Source: Maribacter sp. (lineage in GTDB: Bacteria > Bacteroidota > Bacteroidia > Flavobacteriales > Flavobacteriaceae). Taken from it: 19,184 nt of DNA. Position 1 is the stretch's first letter; every line of letters starts with the position of its first letter. The stretch spans positions 289-19,472 of the forward strand of contig JANQUX010000368.1 in assembly GCA_030730545.1 (NCBI GenBank). Direction: 5' to 3'. Below the pieces are notes generated by a model. It worked only from the letters and a program-made list of their open reading frames with translations. It ran no database searches and was not told the origin of the DNA. Made by a program: the position numbers and the translations under genes. This document shows positions 7,233 through 15,693 of this stretch, piece after piece.

Positions 7233-7898
7233 ATGTTCAAAAAAGTTTTAATCGCGGAAGATATGGAAGACATCAACAAAGGTGTATTTTCATTACTGAC
7301 CGAATTAGGGGTTTCTCAAATAGACCAAGTACAGTATTGCGATGATGCGTACTTAAAAGTTAAAAGAGCCAATTTAGATGGCGAGTCTTTTGATTTAGTG
7401 ATATCTGACCTCTCTTTTAAAGTAGATCATAGATCACAAACCTACACTTCTGGGCACTCGTTGGTCGAAAAACTGAAAACGGAATTTCCTGAACTAAAAG
7501 TAATTGTGTATTCCGTTGAAGACAGACTACAAGCCGTACGAACGCTATTCAATCAACATCATGTTGATGCTTATGTATGTAAAAGCAGAAACGGTCTCAA
7601 AAACCTCACCGTTGCCATTAATGAAATAGCTGAAGGAAACACCTATCTATCTCCTGAAGTGGCAAATGCCTTTAGCAGTGAAAATGAACTAGAAATAGAT
7701 GATTACGATATTTCTTTGCTAGATCATCTAAGCAAAGGATTATCGCAAGATGAAATCAGTGCTTTATATAGAAAAGAAAATATAGCACCGGCCAGTCTTA
7801 GTTCTATTGAAAAGCGGTTAAATAAACTCCGTGTTCAATTTAATGCCAACAATGCCATACACCTAGTGGCTATTGTAAAAGATTTAGGGCTGATTTAA
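7233..7898 (+). CDS. Response regulator with divergent LuxR-type HTH
   Basis: A 221-residue response regulator. The receiver domain covers about 4-135 and carries the acidic pair E9/D10, phosphoacceptor D59 in VISDL (56-60), the Ser at S94 (VYS) and the conserved Lys K117 (VCK). The C-terminal part, about 156-221, resembles a LuxR/GerE helix-turn-helix (SLLDHLSKGLSQDEISALY, then SSIEKRLNKLR as recognition helix) but has a short extra stretch, RKENIAPAS, between the helices. It would bind DNA after phosphorylation by the kinase encoded just upstream. The gap is 3 bp, so the genes are co-transcribed. Target genes are unknown. No operator for it can be assigned here. A structured terminator follows at 8016-8079. 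Confidence 0.85.
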   Translation: MFKKVLIAEDMEDINKGVFSLLTELGVSQIDQVQYCDDAYLKVKRANLDGESFDLVISDLSFKVDHRSQTYTSGHSLVEKLKTEFPELKVIVYSVEDRLQAVRTLFNQHHVDAYVCKSRNGLKNLTVAINEIAEGNTYLSPEVANAFSSENELEIDDYDISLLDHLSKGLSQDEISALYRKENIAPASLSSIEKRLNKLRVQFNANNAIHLVAIVKDLGLI

Positions 7899-7916
7899 AA
7901 CTGGAATTTCATCACA

Positions 7917-7932
7917 TTACGGAAAACCGTAA
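7917..7932 (+). other. Short hairpin after the response regulator gene
   Basis: TTACGG (7917-7922) and CCGTAA (7927-7932) form an exact 6-bp stem with an AAAA loop, 18 bp after the response-regulator stop. It is not followed by a clean T tract, so it is more likely an mRNA 3'-end stabilising hairpin or chance than the main terminator. Confidence 0.3.
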
Positions 7933-8015
7933 AGCTATTTTGTAGAATGTTAGTAGGTTTGCCGTACTTAAAAACAAGAATAAACACTAATCAATATCTA
8001 TAACATTAATGCTAT

Positions 8016-8079
8016 GGCCATCCTACCGAAAAGGTATTTCGGGGGAACTAACCGATTTGGTGGGTATGGCCTATTTTTA
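8016..8079 (+). terminator. Branched terminator between the two-component genes and the transglutaminase operon
   Basis: GGCCATCCTACC (8016-8027) pairs with GGTGGGTATGGCC (8059-8071), about 12 base pairs with one bulged T and one G-U pair. The enclosed 31 bases can form an inner GAAA/TTTC stem (8028-8031 with 8037-8040) and a CGG/CCG pairing, giving a branched fold. It ends in TATTTTT (8072-8078). The T tract is on the plus strand only, so it serves the response-regulator transcript; I see no equivalent minus-strand T tract. Confidence 0.65.
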
Positions 8080-8094
8080 AACCAATACCCCAAA

Positions 8095-8985
8095 TTACAC
8101 TACCGCAGCAATATCTACTGCTACATCTAATTTACTTTGACCACTACCATACACCACCCCTTTTAAAGGAGGTACATCATAGTAATCTCTACCCCAACCT
8201 ACTACAATATGTTGGTCTTTTGGTATTTGATTGTTCGTCGGGTCAAAATCTACCCAACCAAAACCCGGTATAAAAATAGCAAACCACGCATGTGATGCAT
8301 CGGCACCTACCAACTTCTTTTTACCCGGGGCAGGCAATGTTTCTATATACCCGCTTATATATCTTGCAGGCAAACCAACAGAACGAATACAGGCTATTGC
8401 AATTTGTGCAAAATCTTGACAAACACCTTTCTTCTCTTTCATAACCTCTTCTATCGGGGTAGATATGGTAGAAAATTCAGAATCAAAGTCAAAATCGGTA
8501 TAAATACGCTGCATCAATTCGAATGCTGCTTCAAAAACAGAACGGTTACCTTTAAAAGAAAGCTCGGCATATTCACGAATAGCCTTGTCTGTTCTTCTTA
8601 TAAAAATAGATTCCAATATATATTGCTTAGCCTCAAGAACTTCTGGTTCCATACCTTGTAATGCCGCTAGTGCATCATTCATCGTAATACTTTTGCAACC
8701 TTCGCTATTGAACGATTCATGAAACTTGGCATATTCGCGCTTAATTTTACTTCTGGTAGTCACCTTTAAGGTTCTATGCTCTGTCTGTATTGAAAAACGT
8801 GTAATATAATTACCGAAAAAATCTACTCGCTCACTTATTTCTGCAGGCTCGGGCGTAATTTCGATTTTATATGATAATAGCTCTTGACCCTTAGATTCTC
8901 TTGGTCTAAGGGTTGCTATATTATGACAATAGCTAACGGGGGCATTATAATCGTACTTGGTAATATGTGTTACGTTGAATATCAT
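8095..8985 (-). CDS. Transglutaminase-like cysteine protease family protein
   Basis: A protein of 296 residues from the ATG at 8985. A frame-compatible TTG at 8991 would add two residues and overlap the upstream stop, but family members begin M-I-F/Y-x-V-x-H-x-T-x-Y-x-Y, which matches the ATG. The N-terminal bacterial transglutaminase domain covers about 1-80 (VTHITKYDY) and the core about 130-265. Counted from the TTG start, the catalytic triad is C191 in GVCQDFA, H234 in ASHAWF and D250 in DFDPTN. There is no signal peptide, so it acts in the cytoplasm. Such proteins can be proteases or amide-forming enzymes. It is the last gene of a three-gene operon, with only 2 bp after the ATP-grasp stop, and probably trims or transfers the product of the ligases (inference). 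Confidence 0.9.
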   Translation of the reverse strand: MIFNVTHITKYDYNAPVSYCHNIATLRPRESKGQELLSYKIEITPEPAEISERVDFFGNYITRFSIQTEHRTLKVTTRSKIKREYAKFHESFNSEGCKSITMNDALAALQGMEPEVLEAKQYILESIFIRRTDKAIREYAELSFKGNRSVFEAAFELMQRIYTDFDFDSEFSTISTPIEEVMKEKKGVCQDFAQIAIACIRSVGLPARYISGYIETLPAPGKKKLVGADASHAWFAIFIPGFGWVDFDPTNNQIPKDQHIVVGWGRDYYDVPPLKGVVYGSGQSKLDVAVDIAAVV

Positions 8986-8987
8986 AA

Positions 8988-11549
8988 TCAAATAGGAAAA
9001 GACTGTGTAAACAATTGGGTCTGCTTGGCTGTATGATTGAAATAGGTATTTGTTATAGCTTGTGAAGCTTTATACAATAAATCTGAAAGCTCTTTTAATA
9101 GTACCTCTAAATCTTCTCGCGTAAAATCTTTTTCTGATTTAGTCATTGCCAATTTCGAAGACTCTGCCAATCGTAACTTCGAAAATGCCTCGAAAACATA
9201 TTTCTGATAATTACTTAATTGATGATCATGTTTAGAATGTGGTAGACGTGCTATATCTTTTTGAATACGATTGATCATAAAAGTCAATGATCGTGCATAA
9301 TCTAAATCTAGGACTACTAAATCTAACACATGCGCCAACTCTATATGAGAACGATAACTATATCTATAAATATTTAAGCTTTCGTGGCTGGTCAATAAAT
9401 ATTCTAACACATCATATTCTACCTGCTCTTCATATTTTATAGTCAACAGAGCTCTACATTTGGTAATCGTTAAAGTACTCTGCTCTAATTGCAGACCGAT
9501 AAAGTATAACAACAAACCTTGTTGCACCATAATGCTTTCTTCAATTAACCCCATAAATGCTATTAAGCGGGTAATTAACTGATTTAACACTTTTAATATT
9601 TTATTGATGGAATGATCATCCCCATCTACTAAAGAACTCCACAATTTTTGAATATTTTCAAAAACACGCCACATATCTGAAGACCAAAGATTACGAATGG
9701 AATAATAGGAATTACTAAACATGCCTATGGTATGTGCCAAACTACCTATTCTATTTTTATCAAGAATTACAGATAGCATTTCTTCATACGGATTATCCAT
9801 TGCCAATTTTCCGTTTTTGTCCTTTTCTATAAACCCGGGGTAGGTACCCGTTAATTGTGTTACAGCTTTAAACAATACTTTAAGCTTTTCAGAATCTGGC
9901 TTTTCATCCCTATTCTGAACTATGGCCATTTGGCGCATTACGGTTCTTAAAAATCGTGCATTGACCAATGTGCGACCAACATAGCGACCTGCCCAATATA
10001 AATTCTCGGCCGTTAAACTTGGTAGGTCATTTAGTCCAGAGATAGCTACTGAGGATTTCTGTTGCCAATGTCTATTTTTTTCTTCTTTGACTTGGTTCTC
10101 ATCTAATATCCAGAAATCTTTACTGGTACCGCCTCTTTGGTTTGAAACACGTACAGTTTCGCCATCGGGCGCCACTCGTACTAAACCACCAGGCATTACC
10201 GAATATTGGTCTTTTGATGCAATACAAAAAGCTCTAGCAACCACATTTCTAGGTTCTAATTTTTCACCGGAAAGATTGGGTGCCGTAGAAAAATTAATGC
10301 GCTCTTGGGCGACAAAACGGTATGGGCGTTCTAAAATAACTTTTTTGAGTTCTTCTAGTTCTTTAGTGCTCATCTGCTCGCCAAAATAAATACTTTCTCT
10401 ATTGGTACGGTCTATTCTTTTGATCACTAATTCAGAAATATGCTCAAGCACATAGTTTCTTTCTTTCTCTTGCCCACACCACCATGACGCTATTTGCGGC
10501 AATTCTAATTCTTCATCTAAGAAGAATTTTGCAATGGCAGGCATAAACGGAATCAAACCCGGATTTTCAATTACTCCGCTTCCAATTGGATTAATAACCG
10601 ATACATTTTTTCTTCTTATGACATCTAATAATCCGGCAACGCCTAAATGTGAATCTTCCCGCAATTCTAAGGGGTCGGTAAAAGCATCGTCTACTCGACG
10701 CAAAACGACATCTATCTGTTTTAATCCTTGTAATGATTTCATCCAAAGAAAACCATCTCGAACTACCAGATCATTACCTTGTACCAACGGATATCCTAAG
10801 AAAGAAGCCATGTAGGCATGTTCAAAATAGGTTTCGTTATGTGAACCGGGAGTAAGTATTACTATATTCGGATTCTCTTTTTTACCCGGTGCGGCATCAA
10901 CGAGCATTTGGTTGAATTCTTGAAAGAACCCAGACAAACGCTTTACTTTCATTTGCGCATACATATCGGGTAATATTCTACTGGTCGTAGATCTATTTTC
11001 TAATGCATAGCCCATACCTGAAGGTGCTTCTGTACGATCATTTACGACCCACAAACGCCCATCTGTACCACGGCAAAGATCCGCTGCATATATAGAAAGA
11101 AACTTTTCTAACTTTAGCTCCATACCAGAACATTGCCTTAGAAACCCACGATGTCCATAAATAACTTCATAGGGCACTATGCCATTTTTAATCAGCTTTC
11201 GTTCGCCATAGACATCTTTAAGAACCAAATTGAGCAGTTCTGCCCTTTGCTTTAAGCCTGCCTCTACCTTAGTCCACTCGTCTTGGTGCAGCATAAAAGG
11301 AACCACATTAAGGTTCCAAGGCCTGTGCATACCTTTTGGGTCGTTATAAACATTATAGGTGACACCGTTTTCTGATAATAACCAGTCAATATCTCTTTGA
11401 CGTGCGGTCAAACCGTTAATTCCTATTTCGTCAAATGTGGTCAATAATTTGTTCCAATAGGGCTTCATACCATTGTTCAATGAATACATTTCATCATTGC
11501 CCTGTTGGGTATCATAATTATTAAACCAGGTAGTCTTTGTTGTTGGCAT
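8988..11549 (-). CDS. Circularly permuted ATP-grasp (type 2) fused to alpha-E domain
   Basis: An 853-residue fusion. Residues about 20-485 are the circularly permuted ATP-grasp family formerly DUF404/DUF407, with YGERKLIKNGIVPYEVIYG (114-132), the strongly conserved NDRTEAPSGMGYALENR (170-186), LTPGSHNETYFEHAY (232-246), GSGVIENP (323-330), ERPYRFVAQE (407-416) and PGGLVRVA (453-460). From about 507, DLPSLTAENLYWAGRYVGRT opens an all-helical alpha-E domain (formerly DUF403) to the end. In many bacteria these are two adjacent genes. ATP-grasp enzymes join a carboxylate to an amine through an acyl phosphate, so a peptide or amide ligase role is predicted, but no substrate is known. The ATG overlaps the preceding TAA (TAATG), which suggests translational coupling. 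The protein looks cytoplasmic. Confidence 0.9.
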   Translation of the reverse strand: MPTTKTTWFNNYDTQQGNDEMYSLNNGMKPYWNKLLTTFDEIGINGLTARQRDIDWLLSENGVTYNVYNDPKGMHRPWNLNVVPFMLHQDEWTKVEAGLKQRAELLNLVLKDVYGERKLIKNGIVPYEVIYGHRGFLRQCSGMELKLEKFLSIYAADLCRGTDGRLWVVNDRTEAPSGMGYALENRSTTSRILPDMYAQMKVKRLSGFFQEFNQMLVDAAPGKKENPNIVILTPGSHNETYFEHAYMASFLGYPLVQGNDLVVRDGFLWMKSLQGLKQIDVVLRRVDDAFTDPLELREDSHLGVAGLLDVIRRKNVSVINPIGSGVIENPGLIPFMPAIAKFFLDEELELPQIASWWCGQEKERNYVLEHISELVIKRIDRTNRESIYFGEQMSTKELEELKKVILERPYRFVAQERINFSTAPNLSGEKLEPRNVVARAFCIASKDQYSVMPGGLVRVAPDGETVRVSNQRGGTSKDFWILDENQVKEEKNRHWQQKSSVAISGLNDLPSLTAENLYWAGRYVGRTLVNARFLRTVMRQMAIVQNRDEKPDSEKLKVLFKAVTQLTGTYPGFIEKDKNGKLAMDNPYEEMLSVILDKNRIGSLAHTIGMFSNSYYSIRNLWSSDMWRVFENIQKLWSSLVDGDDHSINKILKVLNQLITRLIAFMGLIEESIMVQQGLLLYFIGLQLEQSTLTITKCRALLTIKYEEQVEYDVLEYLLTSHESLNIYRYSYRSHIELAHVLDLVVLDLDYARSLTFMINRIQKDIARLPHSKHDHQLSNYQKYVFEAFSKLRLAESSKLAMTKSEKDFTREDLEVLLKELSDLLYKASQAITNTYFNHTAKQTQLFTQSFPI

Positions 11550-14500
11550 TACTTCTTACGTAAATCTGTTACATGCGGATACTCGGGGTTAACCGGCATC
11601 TTCTTATATACAAATGTATTTGAACCTGACTTAGGTTCTACCATTCTACCCGTAAAATTTGTTGAAGCGACCAATTCTGTAGGTGTTACCTCTTCTTGCG
11701 TTACCCCAATATCCCAAAAACGATTAATTCTTCTCGATTCTGCCTCTAAACTATTTACTGGGTACGTATCGTAAGAACGCCCACCTGGGTGTGCTACAAA
11801 ATAGGTGCAACCTCCAATAGACTTTTGATTCCAATCATCTACAATATCAAATACTAACGGGGTATCTACACCAATAGTCGGATGTAATGCCGACCATGGC
11901 TCCCATGCTTTAAAACGCACTCCCGCTACATATTCCCCTTTTGTACCTGTTGAACTCAGTTCTATTTTTACCCCGTTACAAGTCAATGAATAGCGCTTAC
12001 TATTAAAATTATTCACTTTTACCTGTACACGCTCTAATGACGAATCTACATAACGCGATGTGCCGCCACCGGTCATTTCTTCACCTAGAACATTCCACGG
12101 TTCTATGGCCATTCGCAATTCCATTTGAATCGAATTTATTTCTACCATACCGTATAATGGAAAACGGAATTCAAAAAATGGATCGAACCAATCTAACTTG
12201 AACGGATAGCCCGCCTCGTTCAATTGTTCGACAATATCTTTGATATCTTCTTTTACATAATGCTCTAACAAAAACTTATCATGCAACTCGGTACCCCAAC
12301 GCACCAAATCATGCTTATACGGCTTTTTCCAAAACCATGACACCAATGTACGTACTAGTAACATTTGCATTAAACTCATTTGTGCATGCGGCGGCATATC
12401 AAAAGCTCGTAACTCTAAAATACCTAAACGACCCGAAGACGAATCGGGCGAATATAATTTATCGATACAGAATTCTGCCCTGTGGGTGTTACCCGTGATA
12501 TCTGTTAATAGGTGACGGAATAAACGGTCGGTAATCCAAAACGGGACCTCTTCATCGTCCGGTATTTGAGAAAAGGCAATTTCAAGTTCGTACAGATTCT
12601 CTAACCGTGCTTCATCTACTCGTGGCGCCTGACTGGTAGGCCCTATAAATGCACCTGAAAACAAATAAGACAACCCTGGGTGATGTTGCCAGAATGTTAA
12701 TAGGCTACGTAGCAATTGCGGATTTCGTAATAGCGGACTATCGGCCGGCGTTACACCGCCCAAGGTTACATGATTACCACCACCTGTACCGGTGTGCTTG
12801 CCATCTAACATAAATTTTTCTGTACCTAAACGTGCTTGTTTGGCTTCGGCATAAAGTGTCAACGTATTATCGGTTAACTCTTGCCAGTTTTTCGCAGGAT
12901 GTACATTTACCTCGATCACCCCTGGATCAGGTGTCACCTTTAACACCTCTAACCTGTTATCTCTTGGTGGCTCGTAGCCCTCTAGAATTACCGGTACATT
13001 TAGTTCTTTTGCAGTAGCCTCTATACATGCTACCAAATCTAAAAAGTCTTCGGCGCTGTCTAATGGCGGAAGATATAAGAACAATTTATTCTCACGAACT
13101 TCGGCACAAATTGCCGTACGTACATAAGGGTGCTTTCTTGGGTGCGAAGTAGATTTCAACTTCATTCGCTTTTGTAAAGCGTCGTCAGGCATTGGCAAAT
13201 CTGGTGTTTTTTCAAACAACTCTACCTCTGCAGTTGGTTCTGACGGAATTGGTGGATCCTTTGGTAATGCCGCTAAAGGCAAACGCAACCCAATTGCCGA
13301 ATTACCAGGAGTAAGTAATAAATGCTTATTTCTGAATTCCCACTTATTGGTAATCCATTTATTATCTTTTTTAATCAGCGGATACACATGACCTACCGTT
13401 TTTCCTATACCTTGTTCTAAAATTTCCCCAAGTTTTCTACGTAAGTGGGTATCGTCTTTATTATATTTTTTCGGATTAACATCTACAGGTAATTTCCCCT
13501 CTTCCCACAAGAAGTAAAAAGCATCTTCATAGGCGGGCACAATACTATTGGTCTTACAACCTAAGTAACCACCTAATGTCTTTAAAAATCGTTTGGTAAT
13601 ATTTCTTGGCATCTTATATTCTTCAGAAAATGATGCCAATAGGCTTGGATCTTTCCAAATTGGTTTCCCATCTTTTCTCCAATGTATACCGATCAACCAA
13701 CGAGGCAATGCTTCACCTGGGTACCACTTACCTTGTGCGTGATGCAACAAGCCGCCTTTACCAAAAACCTCTAATAAACGAATAGACAATTTACTTGCCA
13801 ATTCTCGTTTATGCTTACCGTCGGCTGCGGTATTCCACTCTTCAGACTCCATGTCATCTATAGAAACAAAGGTAGGTTCACCACCCATTGTCAAGCGAAC
13901 ATCGTTTGCCTGTAATTCTTCTTCTACCTTAAAACCAAGATTATAAATAGCATTCCACTGCTCTTCTGTGTACGGTTTTGTTACCCTCGGAGATTCGAAT
14001 ATTCTAGTTACCGAGTTATCGAATTCAAAGGTAGTTTCCGCAAAATCTGTGAATCCACTTACAGGCGCTGCACTCTCATAAGATGGTGTACATGCCAACG
14101 GAATATGCCCTTCGCCGGTAAAAAGTCCAGATGTGGCATCTAAACCAATCCACCCGGCACCTGGTAAATATACTTCTGCCCATGCATGTAAATCTGTAAA
14201 ATCTTCTTCAGGACCTGACGGACCGTCTAATGATTCTTCATCTGATTTTAATTGTACCAAATATCCAGACACAAAACGTGCCGCCAAACCTAAATGACGT
14301 AGTATCTGTACCAAAAGCCAAGCAAAATCTCTACAAGAACCCAATTTACCTTCTAAGGTTTCTTCGCATGTCTGCACACCTGGTTCCATACGTAAGGTAT
14401 AGTTCAGATAATTATATAAGTTGCTATTAAGGTTAATTAAAAAATCGATACTTCGTAGCGGAGTCATATCAATTTTTGACAGATATTCTTTTAGTAACGG

Positions 14501-14872
14501 ACCACTTTCCACTTTTTCTAAATAAGGCAAAAGTTCCTTTTTAGCTTCTTCAGAATACTTAAAAGGAAATTCTTCACACGCTTCTTCTACGAAAAAATCG
14601 AACGGATTAATCGTCTTTAAATCTGCTATAATTTCTACATCTACAGAAAGTTCAGTCGTTTTATCTGGAAATACAATACGCGCCAAATAATTACCAAATG
14701 GATCTTGTTGCCAATTAAAAAAATGATTTTCTGGTTTTATCTTTATCGAGTACGCCTCTATCGGTGTTCTACTATGTGGCGCAGGTCGTAACCTGAATAT
14801 ATGAGGCGATAGATTTATACTTCTATCATAGATATATTTCGTTTTGTGTTTAATTGCAACTTTTAATGCCAT
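11549..14872 (-). CDS. Transglutaminase-like domain fused to DUF2126 putative amidoligase
   Basis: A 1107-residue protein and first gene of the operon. Residues 1-80 are a bacterial transglutaminase N-terminal domain (IKHKTKYIYD), and about 130-265 the core with C180 in GSCRDFAW, H229 in DLHAWAEVY and D245 in GLDATSG. Residues about 310-1090 are DUF2126, which the family databases describe as a putative amidoligase. Visible conserved segments are LTMGGEPTFV (328-337), EVNVHP (654-659), GTGGGNHVTLGG (695-706), HRAEFCIDK (797-805) and ELRAFDMP (820-827). The acidic and His residues in the last four could bind metal and nucleotide as in glutamine-synthetase-like ligases (inference). No signal peptide is seen. 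Its stop overlaps the ATG of the ATP-grasp gene by one base. The 251 bp upstream to 15123 holds no exact TAnnTTTG promoter on this strand. Confidence 0.92.
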   Translation of the reverse strand: MALKVAIKHKTKYIYDRSINLSPHIFRLRPAPHSRTPIEAYSIKIKPENHFFNWQQDPFGNYLARIVFPDKTTELSVDVEIIADLKTINPFDFFVEEACEEFPFKYSEEAKKELLPYLEKVESGPLLKEYLSKIDMTPLRSIDFLINLNSNLYNYLNYTLRMEPGVQTCEETLEGKLGSCRDFAWLLVQILRHLGLAARFVSGYLVQLKSDEESLDGPSGPEEDFTDLHAWAEVYLPGAGWIGLDATSGLFTGEGHIPLACTPSYESAAPVSGFTDFAETTFEFDNSVTRIFESPRVTKPYTEEQWNAIYNLGFKVEEELQANDVRLTMGGEPTFVSIDDMESEEWNTAADGKHKRELASKLSIRLLEVFGKGGLLHHAQGKWYPGEALPRWLIGIHWRKDGKPIWKDPSLLASFSEEYKMPRNITKRFLKTLGGYLGCKTNSIVPAYEDAFYFLWEEGKLPVDVNPKKYNKDDTHLRRKLGEILEQGIGKTVGHVYPLIKKDNKWITNKWEFRNKHLLLTPGNSAIGLRLPLAALPKDPPIPSEPTAEVELFEKTPDLPMPDDALQKRMKLKSTSHPRKHPYVRTAICAEVRENKLFLYLPPLDSAEDFLDLVACIEATAKELNVPVILEGYEPPRDNRLEVLKVTPDPGVIEVNVHPAKNWQELTDNTLTLYAEAKQARLGTEKFMLDGKHTGTGGGNHVTLGGVTPADSPLLRNPQLLRSLLTFWQHHPGLSYLFSGAFIGPTSQAPRVDEARLENLYELEIAFSQIPDDEEVPFWITDRLFRHLLTDITGNTHRAEFCIDKLYSPDSSSGRLGILELRAFDMPPHAQMSLMQMLLVRTLVSWFWKKPYKHDLVRWGTELHDKFLLEHYVKEDIKDIVEQLNEAGYPFKLDWFDPFFEFRFPLYGMVEINSIQMELRMAIEPWNVLGEEMTGGGTSRYVDSSLERVQVKVNNFNSKRYSLTCNGVKIELSSTGTKGEYVAGVRFKAWEPWSALHPTIGVDTPLVFDIVDDWNQKSIGGCTYFVAHPGGRSYDTYPVNSLEAESRRINRFWDIGVTQEEVTPTELVASTNFTGRMVEPKSGSNTFVYKKMPVNPEYPHVTDLRKK

Positions 14873-15123
14873 AATGCGATGAAATTTCAGTACTACCTAA
14901 TATAAGCACTATTATTAGCAATTGATAAACACAATGGCTTAATCGGTTAATTTTTATTCATAATAACGTTGCAGCGCTATTTATTGATAGATTCTTAATG
15001 TGATGACCGTATTGTTATTTTTTCTTTGGATAGGATAATGGAGCAAGGGTGATGATTTAAGAGAAGTACATTAAAGAACTTTTAATTTTTGTACTTTGAT
15101 ATCTTCAACCAAACTTTGAGAAA

Positions 15124-15666
15124 ATGGATAAGGCACTGCAAACCATGATCGATAATATGCCCGAGAAAACAGGCAAATCTTTAAACGAATGGAAATCTGT
15201 TTTAAAAATGAAATCGTTTACCAAACATTCTGAAGGCGTCAATTTTCTAAAAAAGGAACATGGTGTTACTCACGGATTTGCAAATACCATAGTAACATTA
15301 TCAAAAGAAGAAAACAACGATCAAACTGACTTAGTTGCGCAACAATATGGTGGAAAAGAAAACTTAGTACCTGTTTACGATGCGCTTATAAAAGTGGTAA
15401 AAACTTTTGGTGATGATGTTACGATCACCCCTAAAAAAACCACCGTAAGTATTATTCGGAAAACGCAATTTGCACTTATAAAACCGGCAACCAAAACTAG
15501 AATAGACCTCGGACTCAAAATAAAAGATAAGCCTACCACTGACCGACTAGAATCTTCAGGACCATTTGGTTCGATGTGTACCCATAGAGTTCAACTCATT
15601 GAAGCTAACCAAGTGGATGATGAATTAGTTGATTGGTTGAAGGAGGCTTATAAAAAAGCGGAGTAA
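15124..15666 (+). CDS. DUF4287 + DUF5655 domain protein
   Basis: A small cytoplasmic protein of 180 residues. The first 50 or so residues (ALQTMIDNMPEKTGKSLNEW, then KHSEGVNFLKKEHGVTHGFAN) match the DUF4287 pattern, a short helical domain. Residues about 76-178 match DUF5655 (KENLVPVYDALIKVVKTFG, a basic beta region KTTVSIIRKTQFALIKPA, and ESSGPFGSMCTHRVQL). Both domains are uncharacterised; the two-domain order is common. There is no membrane segment or catalytic motif I can name. Its start follows a TACTTTG/TTTG-rich stretch at 15092-15098 that only partly fits the Bacteroidota -7 element. The next gene starts 27 bp downstream in the same direction, so the two may be co-transcribed, with no obvious shared function. 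Confidence 0.8.
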   Translation: MDKALQTMIDNMPEKTGKSLNEWKSVLKMKSFTKHSEGVNFLKKEHGVTHGFANTIVTLSKEENNDQTDLVAQQYGGKENLVPVYDALIKVVKTFGDDVTITPKKTTVSIIRKTQFALIKPATKTRIDLGLKIKDKPTTDRLESSGPFGSMCTHRVQLIEANQVDDELVDWLKEAYKKAE

Positions 15667-15693
15667 GTTTGTTTAGTTCTTGAAAAATATACG

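Noticed and set aside
8986..8991. TTG start for the last transglutaminase gene, with 4-bp TTGA overlap
   Set aside because: The ATG two codons later gives the family-typical N-terminus, and the gap of 2 bp is just as good for coupling.
10087..13017. Plus-strand open frames of 60-100 codons opposite the amidoligase operon
   Set aside because: All lie antisense to long conserved coding regions and show no recognisable protein pattern.
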